Shown in pieces: positions 9,250-17,485 of a DNA stretch of 64,000 nucleotides (position 1 is the stretch's first letter; each line of letters opens with the position of its first letter). The notes under the pieces are model-generated. The model was given only the letters and a program-made list of their open reading frames with translations, ran no database searches and was not told the origin of the DNA. Source of the stretch: Fontibacillus phaseoli (GTDB taxonomy: Bacteria; Bacillota; Bacilli; Paenibacillales; Paenibacillaceae); assembly GCF_003337355.1 (NCBI RefSeq), contig NZ_QPJW01000017.1, positions 1-64,000 on the forward strand. The letters are read 5' to 3'. The translations under genes and the position numbers were made by a program.

Positions 9250-10218
9250 CTATGCCAGTTTATGATTCATTGAATCTGCATTTGGAACTATCAAGGTACC
9301 TGATTTTCCTTCCAGTGCATCAGTCAATTTATCGATTGAAGTAATGATGACATTCTTGCCGCCGTTCTTCAGGAAGAGAATTGCCGCTTCAATCTTGGGG
9401 CCCATGCTGCCTTTCGGGAACTGTCCCTCATTCAAATAACCGACAGCCTCGTCCAGCGTCATTTTGTCCAGATTTCTCTGATCCGGTTTCCCGAAGTTAA
9501 CGGCGACCTGGGCGACACCGGTTAGAATGAACAGATAATCTGCGCCAATCTCTGCGGCGAGTAAAGCGCTAGCAAAATCTTTGTCGACGACAGCCTCTAC
9601 TCCCTTAAGCTGTCCGTCATGGTTGACTACGGGAATACCGCCTCCGCCTACCGTGACGACCGTCAGATTCTTGGACAACAACGCTTCTATCGCATCCTTC
9701 TCAATAATCTGGGATGGGATCGGCGATGGAACAACATGTCTGTAGCCTCTGCCGCTATCCTCCACGTAAGGGAAAGATTCTCCTTCGGCGAAGGCCTTGT
9801 CCAGCATTTCCTTAGTATAGAACGGACCGATCGGCTTGGTTGGCTGGTTGAAGGCAGGGTCATCTTCAGACACTTGCACTTGCGTAACCAACGAAACCGC
9901 TTTCTTGTCCAATCCTCGGCTAGCCAGCATATTTGTAATCGTTTGCTGAATTAAATAACCTAAATTTCCTTGCGATTCAGCTCCATATACATCAAGAGGA
10001 AACATGGGAAGAACATCCGAGGACATTCTTGCTTTGACGATGGAATTACCTACTTGCGGACCATTGCCATGCGTGACGACGACCTGATGGCCTTGCTCGA
10101 TCAAATCGACAATCGGGGCACAGCTCTGTTCAATATTCGCTTTCTGCTCCGCAATCGTTCCTTTTTGACCCTCTTGAATAATGGCGTTTCCGCCAATTGC
10201 AATAAGCATTTTACTCAT
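9250..10218 (-). CDS. arcC: Carbamate kinase
   Basis: A 322-residue amino-acid-kinase-fold enzyme: carbamoyl phosphate + ADP gives carbamate (to NH3 and CO2) + ATP. Signatures are LIAIGGNAIIQ at the N terminus, VVVTHGNGPQVG, SPIPSQIIE, VTVGGGGIPVV and a C-terminal GTLIVP. The start at 10218 follows GGAGAGG. There is no arginine deiminase or ornithine transcarbamylase nearby, so the carbamoyl phosphate more likely comes from the AllFGH proteins encoded just upstream. 13 bp separate it from the transporter gene. Confidence 0.95.
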   Translation of the reverse strand: MSKMLIAIGGNAIIQEGQKGTIAEQKANIEQSCAPIVDLIEQGHQVVVTHGNGPQVGNSIVKARMSSDVLPMFPLDVYGAESQGNLGYLIQQTITNMLASRGLDKKAVSLVTQVQVSEDDPAFNQPTKPIGPFYTKEMLDKAFAEGESFPYVEDSGRGYRHVVPSPIPSQIIEKDAIEALLSKNLTVVTVGGGGIPVVNHDGQLKGVEAVVDKDFASALLAAEIGADYLFILTGVAQVAVNFGKPDQRNLDKMTLDEAVGYLNEGQFPKGSMGPKIEAAILFLKNGGKNVIITSIDKLTDALEGKSGTLIVPNADSMNHKLA

Positions 10219-10418
10219 AATAAACCTCTCCATTTGAAACTAAATAAGATAGCTATCTATACCTTTATCATACGGACCGAATACCCTGAAATCTAATCAA
10301 AAGTTCATTAAAATAATCGCCTTTTCCGGTTCAAAAAAATAAAATAAACATAACAAAACTTGATGCCAAACGGACGACAGTTTACTATATAAGATTAATG
10401 ACAAACACAGCATTTAAA

Positions 10419-10472
10419 GCAGGTTCCGGGGTTTTCTGATGCGCAACAGAAATTGACCCCCGGATAACCCGC
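10419..10472 (-). repeat. Long imperfect hairpin between the allH-like and carbamate kinase genes
   Basis: GCAGGTTCCGGGG (10419-10431) can pair with CCCCCGGATAACCCGC (10457-10472), with inner TTTCTG/CAGAAA pairs. It lies 20 bp after the upstream stop codon. The tail is only moderately T-rich, so it may be a weak terminator, a processing site or an mRNA stabiliser. Confidence 0.55.
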
Positions 10473-10492
10473 TCATTATGCGTATTAAAAAC

Positions 10493-11395
10493 CTATAACA
10501 TTTCGCAAGACAAAATCGCAAACAGGAGACCGTAATACGTATCGATTCCGGAACGGCTGCCTACATTCAACAACGCTTCCGCACATACTTCAAAATTAAA
10601 TTCCGTTTCATTCAGTAGTGCAGCAAGCATATCCAATATAACTGTGCTGAAATAACCCTCGGTTGCATTGTAATAATAATTGGCACTAACCTGTGTCGTT
10701 AAGCTGGGCAGTTCTCTCGAAATCACCCTTATGGCTTGGGAAACACCGGAGCCGGCTTTGCCTAACAAATGTTCAACCGCCATAATGCCGACGAGGAAAT
10801 CATCTCCGCTTGGCGTCAGACCTTGTCCCCGTCCTATAAAATATTTGATCAAATTGCTATCCATCGCTTGTTGCGGATCCTTCAGCGCATTCGATAGAGT
10901 CAATAAATTCCGCTCCAACACGGAACCTCCCTCGCGCCCGTCCGTCAGCGACAGTGCATCCGTCAAAGATAAACCTAAACCCGGCTCTTTATCCATCCGT
11001 AAAGCTAACTCGCGCATTCGGGGAGCCCAACCGGCTAAATGATGATCCGGCCCGGCCCGCAGCTCCAGACGGCAATTAAACTCGTGCATCAACAAAATAT
11101 GGATATGAACATTACAGTTAGCGAAGGAGAGCAATTTCCTGTCACTGCTCCATTCGACCTCTTCACCGATAAATGTTTCGGCAACCAAACGATCATATAA
11201 ATAGGATTCGATATGAATGCCGAACGGTACTCCATTGCCATATTCCGTTCCTACGAATACAAGATACTTGCCGAAAGAAATATTAAGCCCGTTCGCAAAA
11301 ATACTCTGAACAACTCCGAAGCTCCTGGCCTGATTCAGGAAAATGACCGATGAGCTATATCTCCCTCTGGATATGAATGTCGCAGGATAAAGCAT
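10493..11395 (-). CDS. allH: DUF2877 protein, AllH/YlbF-like subunit of oxamate carbamoyltransferase
   Basis: A 300-residue soluble protein with the family's central GRGQGLTPSGDDFLVGIM motif (about 182-199). In E. coli the fdrA, ylbE and ylbF genes (renamed allFGH) are reported to encode oxamic transcarbamylase, which turns oxalurate into oxamate and carbamoyl phosphate. Its ATG overlaps the stop of the preceding gene (TAATG at 11393-11397), so the two are translationally coupled. The role as a complex subunit is transferred from E. coli. About 275 bp separate it from the carbamate kinase start. Confidence 0.8.
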   Translation of the reverse strand: MLYPATFISRGRYSSSVIFLNQARSFGVVQSIFANGLNISFGKYLVFVGTEYGNGVPFGIHIESYLYDRLVAETFIGEEVEWSSDRKLLSFANCNVHIHILLMHEFNCRLELRAGPDHHLAGWAPRMRELALRMDKEPGLGLSLTDALSLTDGREGGSVLERNLLTLSNALKDPQQAMDSNLIKYFIGRGQGLTPSGDDFLVGIMAVEHLLGKAGSGVSQAIRVISRELPSLTTQVSANYYYNATEGYFSTVILDMLAALLNETEFNFEVCAEALLNVGSRSGIDTYYGLLFAILSCEML

Positions 11396-12660
11396 TAAGC
11401 TTCAATTCCCAACTTTTCCGCATAAGCAATCAATGCCTGTTCAAAGCATCCGAACGGTACCCGGACGGTACCCGCGCCTACTTGGCCAACGCCGGCTTGC
11501 TTATGGGCGATGCCTGTATTAATGATCGGCGTGATTCCCGTCTCTACGACCTTACGAATGTCGATCCCGAGACAGGTGCCTTGGAAGTTCCATGTAGGGA
11601 TAGCATAATTGGAGTTGTAGGCGATGCAAATTTCGCTCATCTCATTGCTGATCGCAAGAGCATTATCAAAACCGCCGGCACCGATGAAGCGGGTAACCCC
11701 AGGCGCAGCAACCATGGCCATCCCGCCGACGCCGAAGGTTTCGGTGATTGCGGAGTCGCCCATATCCGGATTGGCATCATCCTGCGAATAGCCGGTGAAG
11801 AATAAGCCCTCAGGCGTATTCACCGGAGCGGTAAACCACCGGTCGCCAAGCCCCGAGACACGGATGCCGAATTCGTGGCCATTACGGGTCATCGCAGTTA
11901 CGATTGTGCCGTACTCTACAGAACGGGCGGCATCCATCGCCGCTTTGGACGAAGCCATCATGATATTCAGGAAAAACTGATCCGTATCGGCAAGGAACTT
12001 CATAACATCGTACTTGGTTTTCTCATCCAAATCGGCAACCGTCAAGTGTGGGGCAATCTCCTTCAGGAATACAAGCGAAGCCGCAATGTTACGCTGATGA
12101 AATTCATCACCCATCGTAATCGCTTTGCCGATAATCACGTTAACGTTCAATCCGCCATCCATGGATTTAAGAACCTTGGACAATGAAGGTCCGAGAACAT
12201 CTCTCATCCAGTTCAAACGGTTAATAACCTCTTCGCTATAGGCGCCAAAGCGGAGTACCTTACCGATGCCTTCGTTCATCGTGCAATAAGCCCGGTTGCC
12301 ATGTTCCTTGTTCTCGACGACCAGCACGGGCATATTCCCCGACGTGATTCCGCCCATCGGACCTACGGCCGAAACATGATGGCACGGAATGAACTGAATC
12401 TCTCCTCCCTCCAACATTTGCCGCGCCTTGGCCTCGTTATCGGCCCAACCTTCAAACAATACGGCGCCGACGCAGGAACCCCTCATCGGATCTGTCATCT
12501 GTCCCCACTCCATCGGCGGACCTGCATGCAGGAGAACCTTGCCGTTCAGCTCGGAAATGACCGATTTCGCCGGTACAATGTCCAGCAGAAAGGGCTGCGA
12601 ATTTTTTACCTTCTCAATGACCGCTTGATTTGCCTCATCAATTTTAGAAAACACTCTCAT
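11395..12660 (-). CDS. allG: DUF1116 protein, AllG/YlbE-like subunit
   Basis: About 421 residues. Family features are Gly-rich turns near the N terminus (LLHAGPPMEWGQMTDPMRGS), SAVGPMGGITSGNMPV and a C-terminal GAGTVRVPFGCFEQAL. No membrane segments. It probably forms the catalytic assembly with AllF and AllH. The start is uncertain among GTG 12663, ATG 12660 and GTG 12654; GGGG at about 12664 fits 12654 best by spacing. It follows the FdrA-like gene by under 20 bp. Confidence 0.82.
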   Translation of the reverse strand: MRVFSKIDEANQAVIEKVKNSQPFLLDIVPAKSVISELNGKVLLHAGPPMEWGQMTDPMRGSCVGAVLFEGWADNEAKARQMLEGGEIQFIPCHHVSAVGPMGGITSGNMPVLVVENKEHGNRAYCTMNEGIGKVLRFGAYSEEVINRLNWMRDVLGPSLSKVLKSMDGGLNVNVIIGKAITMGDEFHQRNIAASLVFLKEIAPHLTVADLDEKTKYDVMKFLADTDQFFLNIMMASSKAAMDAARSVEYGTIVTAMTRNGHEFGIRVSGLGDRWFTAPVNTPEGLFFTGYSQDDANPDMGDSAITETFGVGGMAMVAAPGVTRFIGAGGFDNALAISNEMSEICIAYNSNYAIPTWNFQGTCLGIDIRKVVETGITPIINTGIAHKQAGVGQVGAGTVRVPFGCFEQALIAYAEKLGIEA

Positions 12661-12677
12661 CACCCCGTATGTTGTAT

Positions 12678-14429
12678 TTACATTTTATTGAGTATGCTCA
12701 AAATTTTTCTCAGCTTTTCGTTACCGCCTGCCACCGGTCTCCAATCGAACTGTACGACTCTGCTGCCCTCCGTTTCCAAATTGTCGGCAAAGCTGCTTAA
12801 GCCGATATTGATGACTTTTGGCTTGGAATCGAGCAATTGCTTGACCGCATCTGACGGAGGAGTAACAACCGTGCTCGGCATAGCCTCTTCTTGGACCGGA
12901 AACTCCCTGGAACCCACTTGAACTTCATGACCGATCATGCGCAGTGCGGTGCGGACAGCGCTGAAATTGCTGTCTGTCATAATGGCTCCCGCTTCAAGCA
13001 TTAATTTAAGCTGCGAATCATAATTCTGGGGATCCTTCTTCGTACCGCAGATCGAGCCGACGAAATACAATTTACGCCCTTCGCTCGCCGCTCCGGAAAT
13101 TGCCTTTTTAATAGCTTTCGATAAAGATGCCGCCATATCCTCATGCGCTCCGTAACCGAGCACCAGGTCGAACAGTACTACCGCTACCTCCGGCTGCTTG
13201 GACGTTTCTTCGATGAACTGAAAACGGGTAGTACCGTCGATCATCGGGTGCGGACGGCCTTGCGTATACATATCATCGCCGAGGTCGATGACCTCATGCC
13301 CGTCATATTGAAGCAAATAGCCTTCATCGTATTTCTTGAGCTTATCAACCTGCAGCGCTTCTTTCATTAAAGTCGCAGCTTCATAAGCCAGCGTTCCGCC
13401 CGTATAGAGACCACGGATTTTAGTCTGACTTGCGGTGAAGCCCAAATCGAGCGGAAGTTTAGCCTCAGGAGCCGGTTCCAGTTTCGTCCCTTGCGCCAGT
13501 TCAACTGCCAGAATCGCCGCTTCTTCCAGCGTATGAGCGAATTTAACGGACGGCAAATAGGATTCAGGCTTTTCTCCCATGAAAATGGCAACCACCGGCT
13601 TCCCGATATTGGCCAATAAAGTTACAACCTGCTCTCTTACTTTTGGTGCCGGCGGTTTGGAAATTACGACTACAACCTCTGTATCCGCGTTATCAGCTAG
13701 AGCCCGAATACCATCCAACATCGTAACTGCCTCAATGCTCTCCGACAGATCCCGTCCACCCGTTCCGATGGCATGGCTGATGCCAGCGCCCAGCTTATCG
13801 ATCAGCGTGATCACTTCCTGGATGCCTGTGCCTGATGCACCGACTACGCCGATATTCCCTTTACTAACGATATTGGAAAACGCAATCGGTACTCCGCCGA
13901 TTACTGCGGTTCCACAATCCGGGCCCATCACGAGAAGACCCTTCTCTTTTGCAAAATCCTTAACCCGTTTCTCTTCTTCAATCGCTACGTTGTCACTGAA
14001 CATAAATACATGGAGCCCGTTCTCAAGCGCGCTCATCGCCTCATCCGCAGCATATTTCCCCGGGATGGAAATGACGGCCAAATTCGCCTCGGGCATAGCT
14101 TGCATTGCGCGATCCCATGTTCTGACTTTCTCGACTTTTTTACCGGCGGAAGCCGTAGCCTGATTCTTCAAAAATTGCTCGACTTCTTCAAGAACGGTGC
14201 CGACGATTTCTTCGCTCTCCGCATCGATTGCGATACACAAATCACTAGGGGCTGCCTTGTCCAGATCCGTCGTATACATCCCCGTATTTTTCATAATGTC
14301 AATGTTGGCAGGGGTTCCCATCATGACAGAAACTTGATTCACACCGTCAATATCGGACAGCTTATTGGACATAAGCATCAGACTTACCGAGTCTTGATAT
14401 AAGTTTGGCTTAATGATAATGTGCAGCAA
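12678..14429 (-). CDS. allF: FdrA/AllF-like acyl-CoA-synthetase-type subunit
   Basis: A 583-residue FdrA family protein related to the succinyl-CoA synthetase alpha subunit. It has a Rossmann-like CoA-domain motif GNIGVVGASGTGIQEVITLI (about 192-211), IGTGGRDLSESI, and a second flavodoxin-like half with YTGGTLAYEA and DLVLGYGAHEDMA. There is no ATP-grasp partner. TTG start, with GGAGGG seven bases before it. First gene of the locus, read divergently from the glycosidase gene at 14656. Known family role: part of the oxamate carbamoyltransferase AllFGH in E. coli. The substrate here could differ. Confidence 0.88.
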   Translation of the reverse strand: MLHIIIKPNLYQDSVSLMLMSNKLSDIDGVNQVSVMMGTPANIDIMKNTGMYTTDLDKAAPSDLCIAIDAESEEIVGTVLEEVEQFLKNQATASAGKKVEKVRTWDRAMQAMPEANLAVISIPGKYAADEAMSALENGLHVFMFSDNVAIEEEKRVKDFAKEKGLLVMGPDCGTAVIGGVPIAFSNIVSKGNIGVVGASGTGIQEVITLIDKLGAGISHAIGTGGRDLSESIEAVTMLDGIRALADNADTEVVVVISKPPAPKVREQVVTLLANIGKPVVAIFMGEKPESYLPSVKFAHTLEEAAILAVELAQGTKLEPAPEAKLPLDLGFTASQTKIRGLYTGGTLAYEAATLMKEALQVDKLKKYDEGYLLQYDGHEVIDLGDDMYTQGRPHPMIDGTTRFQFIEETSKQPEVAVVLFDLVLGYGAHEDMAASLSKAIKKAISGAASEGRKLYFVGSICGTKKDPQNYDSQLKLMLEAGAIMTDSNFSAVRTALRMIGHEVQVGSREFPVQEEAMPSTVVTPPSDAVKQLLDSKPKVINIGLSSFADNLETEGSRVVQFDWRPVAGGNEKLRKILSILNKM

Positions 14430-14595
14430 GCCAAATCCCTCCTAATTTCATGTAGTTAGCGTTTACAGAACAATTGTACTTGGAGAACCATAACATTCGC
14501 ATAAATTCTATGAGCAGGACATTAAAAATAGATAACAATGGAGGGGAAATCTTCGAAACTACCCCATACAGGGAATCTTTGCTATATTTATAGAA

Positions 14596-14627
14596 TGGAA
14601 TATTTCATAGGTTGGAATATTTCATAG
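14596..14627. repeat. 15-bp tandem direct repeat in a divergent intergenic region
   Basis: TGGAATATTTCATAG occurs twice (14596-14610 and 14613-14627) with a 2-bp gap. It lies between the divergent FdrA-like and glycosidase genes, so it is a candidate regulator site or promoter region. Confidence 0.6.
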
Positions 14628-14655
14628 AATAGATAGGGGAGGTTCTCGTTTAATT

Positions 14656-15927
14656 ATGAAAAAGCTAGGAGCGCTCGTATTGGGGATTTCCATATTTGCT
14701 GGAGCCTTGTCGGGTTCGTATCCAAACAGAGCCGAGGCAGCATCACCTGTGCAAATTTTACTCGACGGCTACCCGCTGTCCTTCTCAGGCGATCCCGTCG
14801 TTATCAAAGGGACGACTATGGTTCCTTTTCGTTCTATTTCCGAAGCGTTAGGAATACCGGTCACCTGGAATCAGGCACAAAAAACAATTACGGCCGTGAA
14901 AGGCGAAGGGGATGCGGCGGTACGCGTTAAGCTGACCCTGAACAATCCCACGGCTACCGTGAACGGATCCTCCGTTAAACTGGCCGTCGCGCCTAAATCG
15001 CAAAACGGTAACACCTTGATTCCACTCAGCTTCTTTAGCCAGCAATTCGGGGCAAAGGTCAATTGGAATCAAGCCAATCAAACCGTTTCCATTACATCGC
15101 CAAAAGAAAAAATGTATACGCTCGGCTTCTACGCCATCTCGGCTTTCTCTGAAGTATCCCGGGTACAAAGTCTGGATTCGGTCGCTTTCGGCTGGAGCCG
15201 GATCGACGAGAGCGGAGTCTTCTCGACTTCGACCAAGCCTTTCAGATGGCCGCAGGCTGCCGGTGACGTCACCCCGGACAGCCTTGTAACCGATGCGGTC
15301 AATTCCGGTACCACTCCTTATTTAATGGTTTACTCCAGTGACGTTAAAGGCGAGCTCACCAAAATCGTCGAGAATCCGGAATCCCGAAAGAAGGCTATCG
15401 CCGATATTATTACGGCCGCTACCGGAACTCCCTTCGAAGGTATTATGCTGGATTTCGAAGGGCTCGGCCTGACTACGGACAAAGCAAGTACCCGGGCTGC
15501 CTTTAACTCCTTTGTTAAGGAACTCGGTGCCGAAGCCAAAGGTGCCGGCCTAAAGCTCGGCCTCGCCCTGCATCCATTGAACTCTTCCTATCAAGGCTAT
15601 GATTATAAAGCGCTTGGAAATATCGCCGACGAAATCGTCATCATGGCCTACGATTACCGGACAGGCACCGGATTCAGCGAAGAAGGCGGAAAGCAGCCGG
15701 AACCCGTCTCCAAGGTAGACGAGGCCATTCGTCTGGCCATTAAAGAGACAAGCAAAGACAAACTTATACTGGGCTTGAACATGGATAACGAAAATGCGAA
15801 CTCGGTTAGCCTATTAACGGGCCTCGCGAAACGCTATGACTTGAAAGGTATCGCTCTCTGGCGTCTTGGCATTATTAAGGAAGACGAGTGGAAAAGCCTG
15901 GAGCAAAGCATAGAATTTAAACAGTAA
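14656..15927 (+). CDS. Secreted stalk-domain protein with glycoside hydrolase 18-like domain
   Basis: 423 residues. A signal peptide (residues 1-29, ending NRAEAAS) is followed by two copies of a copper-amine-oxidase N-terminal-type fold (about 32-145: GTTMVPFRSISEALGIPVTW and GNTLIPLSFFSQQFGAKVNW). These probably bind the cell wall or act as a stalk. The C-terminal half resembles YaaH/GH18 barrels, with the catalytic-type strand IMLDFEGLG, VIMAYDYRTG and ALWRLGI. It may cleave peptidoglycan or chitin-like chains at the surface, including during sporulation or germination. It has its own strong terminator downstream. Confidence 0.85.
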   Translation: MKKLGALVLGISIFAGALSGSYPNRAEAASPVQILLDGYPLSFSGDPVVIKGTTMVPFRSISEALGIPVTWNQAQKTITAVKGEGDAAVRVKLTLNNPTATVNGSSVKLAVAPKSQNGNTLIPLSFFSQQFGAKVNWNQANQTVSITSPKEKMYTLGFYAISAFSEVSRVQSLDSVAFGWSRIDESGVFSTSTKPFRWPQAAGDVTPDSLVTDAVNSGTTPYLMVYSSDVKGELTKIVENPESRKKAIADIITAATGTPFEGIMLDFEGLGLTTDKASTRAAFNSFVKELGAEAKGAGLKLGLALHPLNSSYQGYDYKALGNIADEIVIMAYDYRTGTGFSEEGGKQPEPVSKVDEAIRLAIKETSKDKLILGLNMDNENANSVSLLTGLAKRYDLKGIALWRLGIIKEDEWKSLEQSIEFKQ

Positions 15928-15929
15928 CA

Positions 15930-15963
15930 AAAAAATCCCCCGCTTAAAAAAGCGGGGGATTTC
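15930..15963. terminator. Bidirectional terminator between glycosidase gene and rpmE
   Basis: A 12-bp stem AATCCCCCGCTT (15934-15945) pairs with 15950-15961. The leftward side has a run of seven T, the rightward side only TTTCGCATTT. It serves the convergent glycosidase and rpmE genes. Confidence 0.9.
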
Positions 15964-15999
15964 GCATTTATCCGAGATGCTGCGGGGCAGCATGTCTCA

Positions 16000-16197
16000 T
16001 TAGATGCCGTATTTTTTCTTGAATTTATCCACACGACCACCAGCATCCAGGAATTTCTGTTTCCCTGTGAAGAAAGGATGGCAGTTGGAGCAAATTTCGA
16101 CGCGCAGATCTTGTTTCACGGAACCCGTTTCGAACGTGTTTCCGCAAGCGCAAGAAATCGTAGTCACGTGATATTTGGGTTGAATGGCTTCTTTCAT
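16000..16197 (-). CDS. rpmE: 50S ribosomal protein L31, zinc-binding type
   Basis: 65 residues from the ATG at 16197, chosen because AAAGAGGTG precedes it (an in-frame ATG three codons upstream lacks a site). The zinc-ligand Cys residues CAC (about 16-18) and CSNC (about 36-39) are intact, so this is the zinc-containing RpmE form, not the zinc-independent YtiA form. It ends in the family's [10 protein letters not shown] close promoter lies upstream. Confidence 0.97.
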   Translation of the reverse strand: MKEAIQPKYHVTTISCACGNTFETGSVKQDLRVEICSNCHPFFTGKQKFLDAGGRVDKFKKKYGI

Positions 16198-16260
16198 GAC
16201 TTTCACCTCTTTCCGCCCTGAGCCTCATGCGTGCACAGAGTTATAATGACACATAAAAAC

Positions 16261-16289
16261 ATTATAGCACGGGTGTTGTAACTGCGCAA
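16261..16289 (-). promoter_or_regulatory. rpmE promoter
   Basis: TTGCGC (16284-16289), a 17-bp spacer and a perfect TATAAT (16261-16266) on the leftward strand, about 60 bp before the rpmE start. Confidence 0.78.
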
Positions 16290-16374
16290 TTGTATACTTC
16301 AGGGTATCAGGTTGTCCCTCTCATCTGTAAATGATTCGGCATACCCTTGAAGTTACAGTTTCTTTTCCAACTCC

Positions 16375-16472
16375 TAATGGTATAATCAGGAATATATCCA
16401 TTCTATTTTTTGAGTGAAGCACACTCGCGAAGCATTTGTTTTTGCTCGCAGTGTGCTTTTTTGTTGTTTTTA
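16375..16472 (+). promoter_or_regulatory. Promoter plus terminator-like leader hairpin of the Rpn-like gene
   Basis: An extended -10 TGGTATAAT (16378-16386) is followed by a hairpin (AGCACACT 16418-16425 with AGTGTGCT 16450-16457; inner GCGA/TCGC) and a T-rich tail TTTTTTGTTGTTTTT. The structure lies between the promoter and the ATG at 16497, so transcripts would have to read through it. It may be an attenuator. Confidence 0.6.
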
Positions 16473-16496
16473 AATAACTTAGAAAAGGGGCCTACG

Positions 16497-17399
16497 ATGG
16501 AACGGACCACTCCGCATGATGAAGCTTTTAAGAAGTTACTGCAAACCTTTTTCGCGGAATTTATCGCTTTATTTTTCCCCGAGCTGGACAAACTCCTGGA
16601 TCATCGGCACACCCGATTCCTTATGCAAGAGCAGCTTGTAGATATCATCGGCGAGGAAAAACGTACGTTGGATCTGCTGCTGGAAACAAAATATAAGACA
16701 CTAAACGCCTACATTCTCATTCACCTGGAACCCCAATCCTATCACCAAAAGGAATTCCACGAGCGAATGTTCATTTATTTCAGCCGGCTATATGAAAGAC
16801 ACCGGAAAGAGCATAAATTGATTATTCCGATCGCCATCTTCACAGAACCCCATCTTATAGGTGAAACAGATACCTTATCCATGTCTGTTCCCGGACACAC
16901 CATCCTTCGATTTCAGTTTTTGAAGGTCGAGATTTTTAACAACCACTGGCGAAAATTCATAGATTCCGACAACCCCGTTGCCGCTGCTCTTTTAGCAAAA
17001 ATGGGTTATAATAAAGGAGAAGAAAGAGAAATACGATTTGCTTTTCTACACATGATGCTAAAGCTAAGAAAGAAACTAGATGACGCTCGAATCGCGCTTA
17101 TTATGTCTATCGCAGACTTGTACTTCGTACCCGATCAGAAACAGGACGAAGCTATATTATATGAACTAACCCGAATATATCCGAAGGAAGGTGAAGCCAT
17201 TATGGAGTTGATGCCGGCTTGGAAGCGCTGGGGATATGAAGAAGGCTTGGAAAAAGGAATTGAGAAGGGGATTGAGGAGGGAATGGAAACCGCTCGGCTA
17301 AAAGTCGCCCATAAATTGCTCGTTAAGGGATTCTCCTTCGAAGAGATCGGTGAAACCCTCGACCTCCCCGCCGAAGAAGTACGGAAGATGATAAAATAA
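16497..17399 (+). CDS. Rpn family PD-(D/E)XK nuclease-like protein
   Basis: About 300 residues. The N-terminal HDEAFKKLL entry, the nuclease-core Asp in RTLDLLLETK and the E-x-Q-type IHLEPQS fit the Rpn/YhgA recombination-promoting nuclease family, often mislabelled transposase. The C-terminal quarter is a charged helical repeat (EEGLEKGIEKGIEEGMETA) and a helix-turn-helix-like tail (FSFEEIGETLDLPAEEVRKM). ATG 16497 follows AAAAGGGG. It stands alone between two terminators. Members are associated with DNA cleavage and sometimes with phage defence; the role here is unknown. Confidence 0.8.
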   Translation: MERTTPHDEAFKKLLQTFFAEFIALFFPELDKLLDHRHTRFLMQEQLVDIIGEEKRTLDLLLETKYKTLNAYILIHLEPQSYHQKEFHERMFIYFSRLYERHRKEHKLIIPIAIFTEPHLIGETDTLSMSVPGHTILRFQFLKVEIFNNHWRKFIDSDNPVAAALLAKMGYNKGEEREIRFAFLHMMLKLRKKLDDARIALIMSIADLYFVPDQKQDEAILYELTRIYPKEGEAIMELMPAWKRWGYEEGLEKGIEKGIEEGMETARLKVAHKLLVKGFSFEEIGETLDLPAEEVRKMIK

Positions 17400-17432
17400 A
17401 TCTCAACAGGACCAATGATTCTATATTGTTAA

Positions 17433-17462
17433 AAGTCCCTCAAGCCATGGCTTGAGGGACTT
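17433..17462. terminator. 30-bp perfect palindrome, bidirectional terminator
   Basis: AAGTCCCTCAAGCCA (17433-17447) is followed immediately by its reverse complement. It lies between the convergent Rpn-like and radical SAM genes, with T-rich tails on both sides. Confidence 0.85.
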
Positions 17463-17485
17463 CTTCGTTTTAGATCAAAACTTCT

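Noticed and set aside
10330-10385. Sigma-54-like TTGGCA element upstream of carbamate kinase
   Set aside because: The -12 GC is missing at the required spacing, and no sigma-54 activator is encoded nearby.
16497-17399. Transposase call for the Rpn-like gene
   Set aside because: No terminal inverted repeats or target duplication; the PD-(D/E)XK core is better described as an Rpn nuclease.
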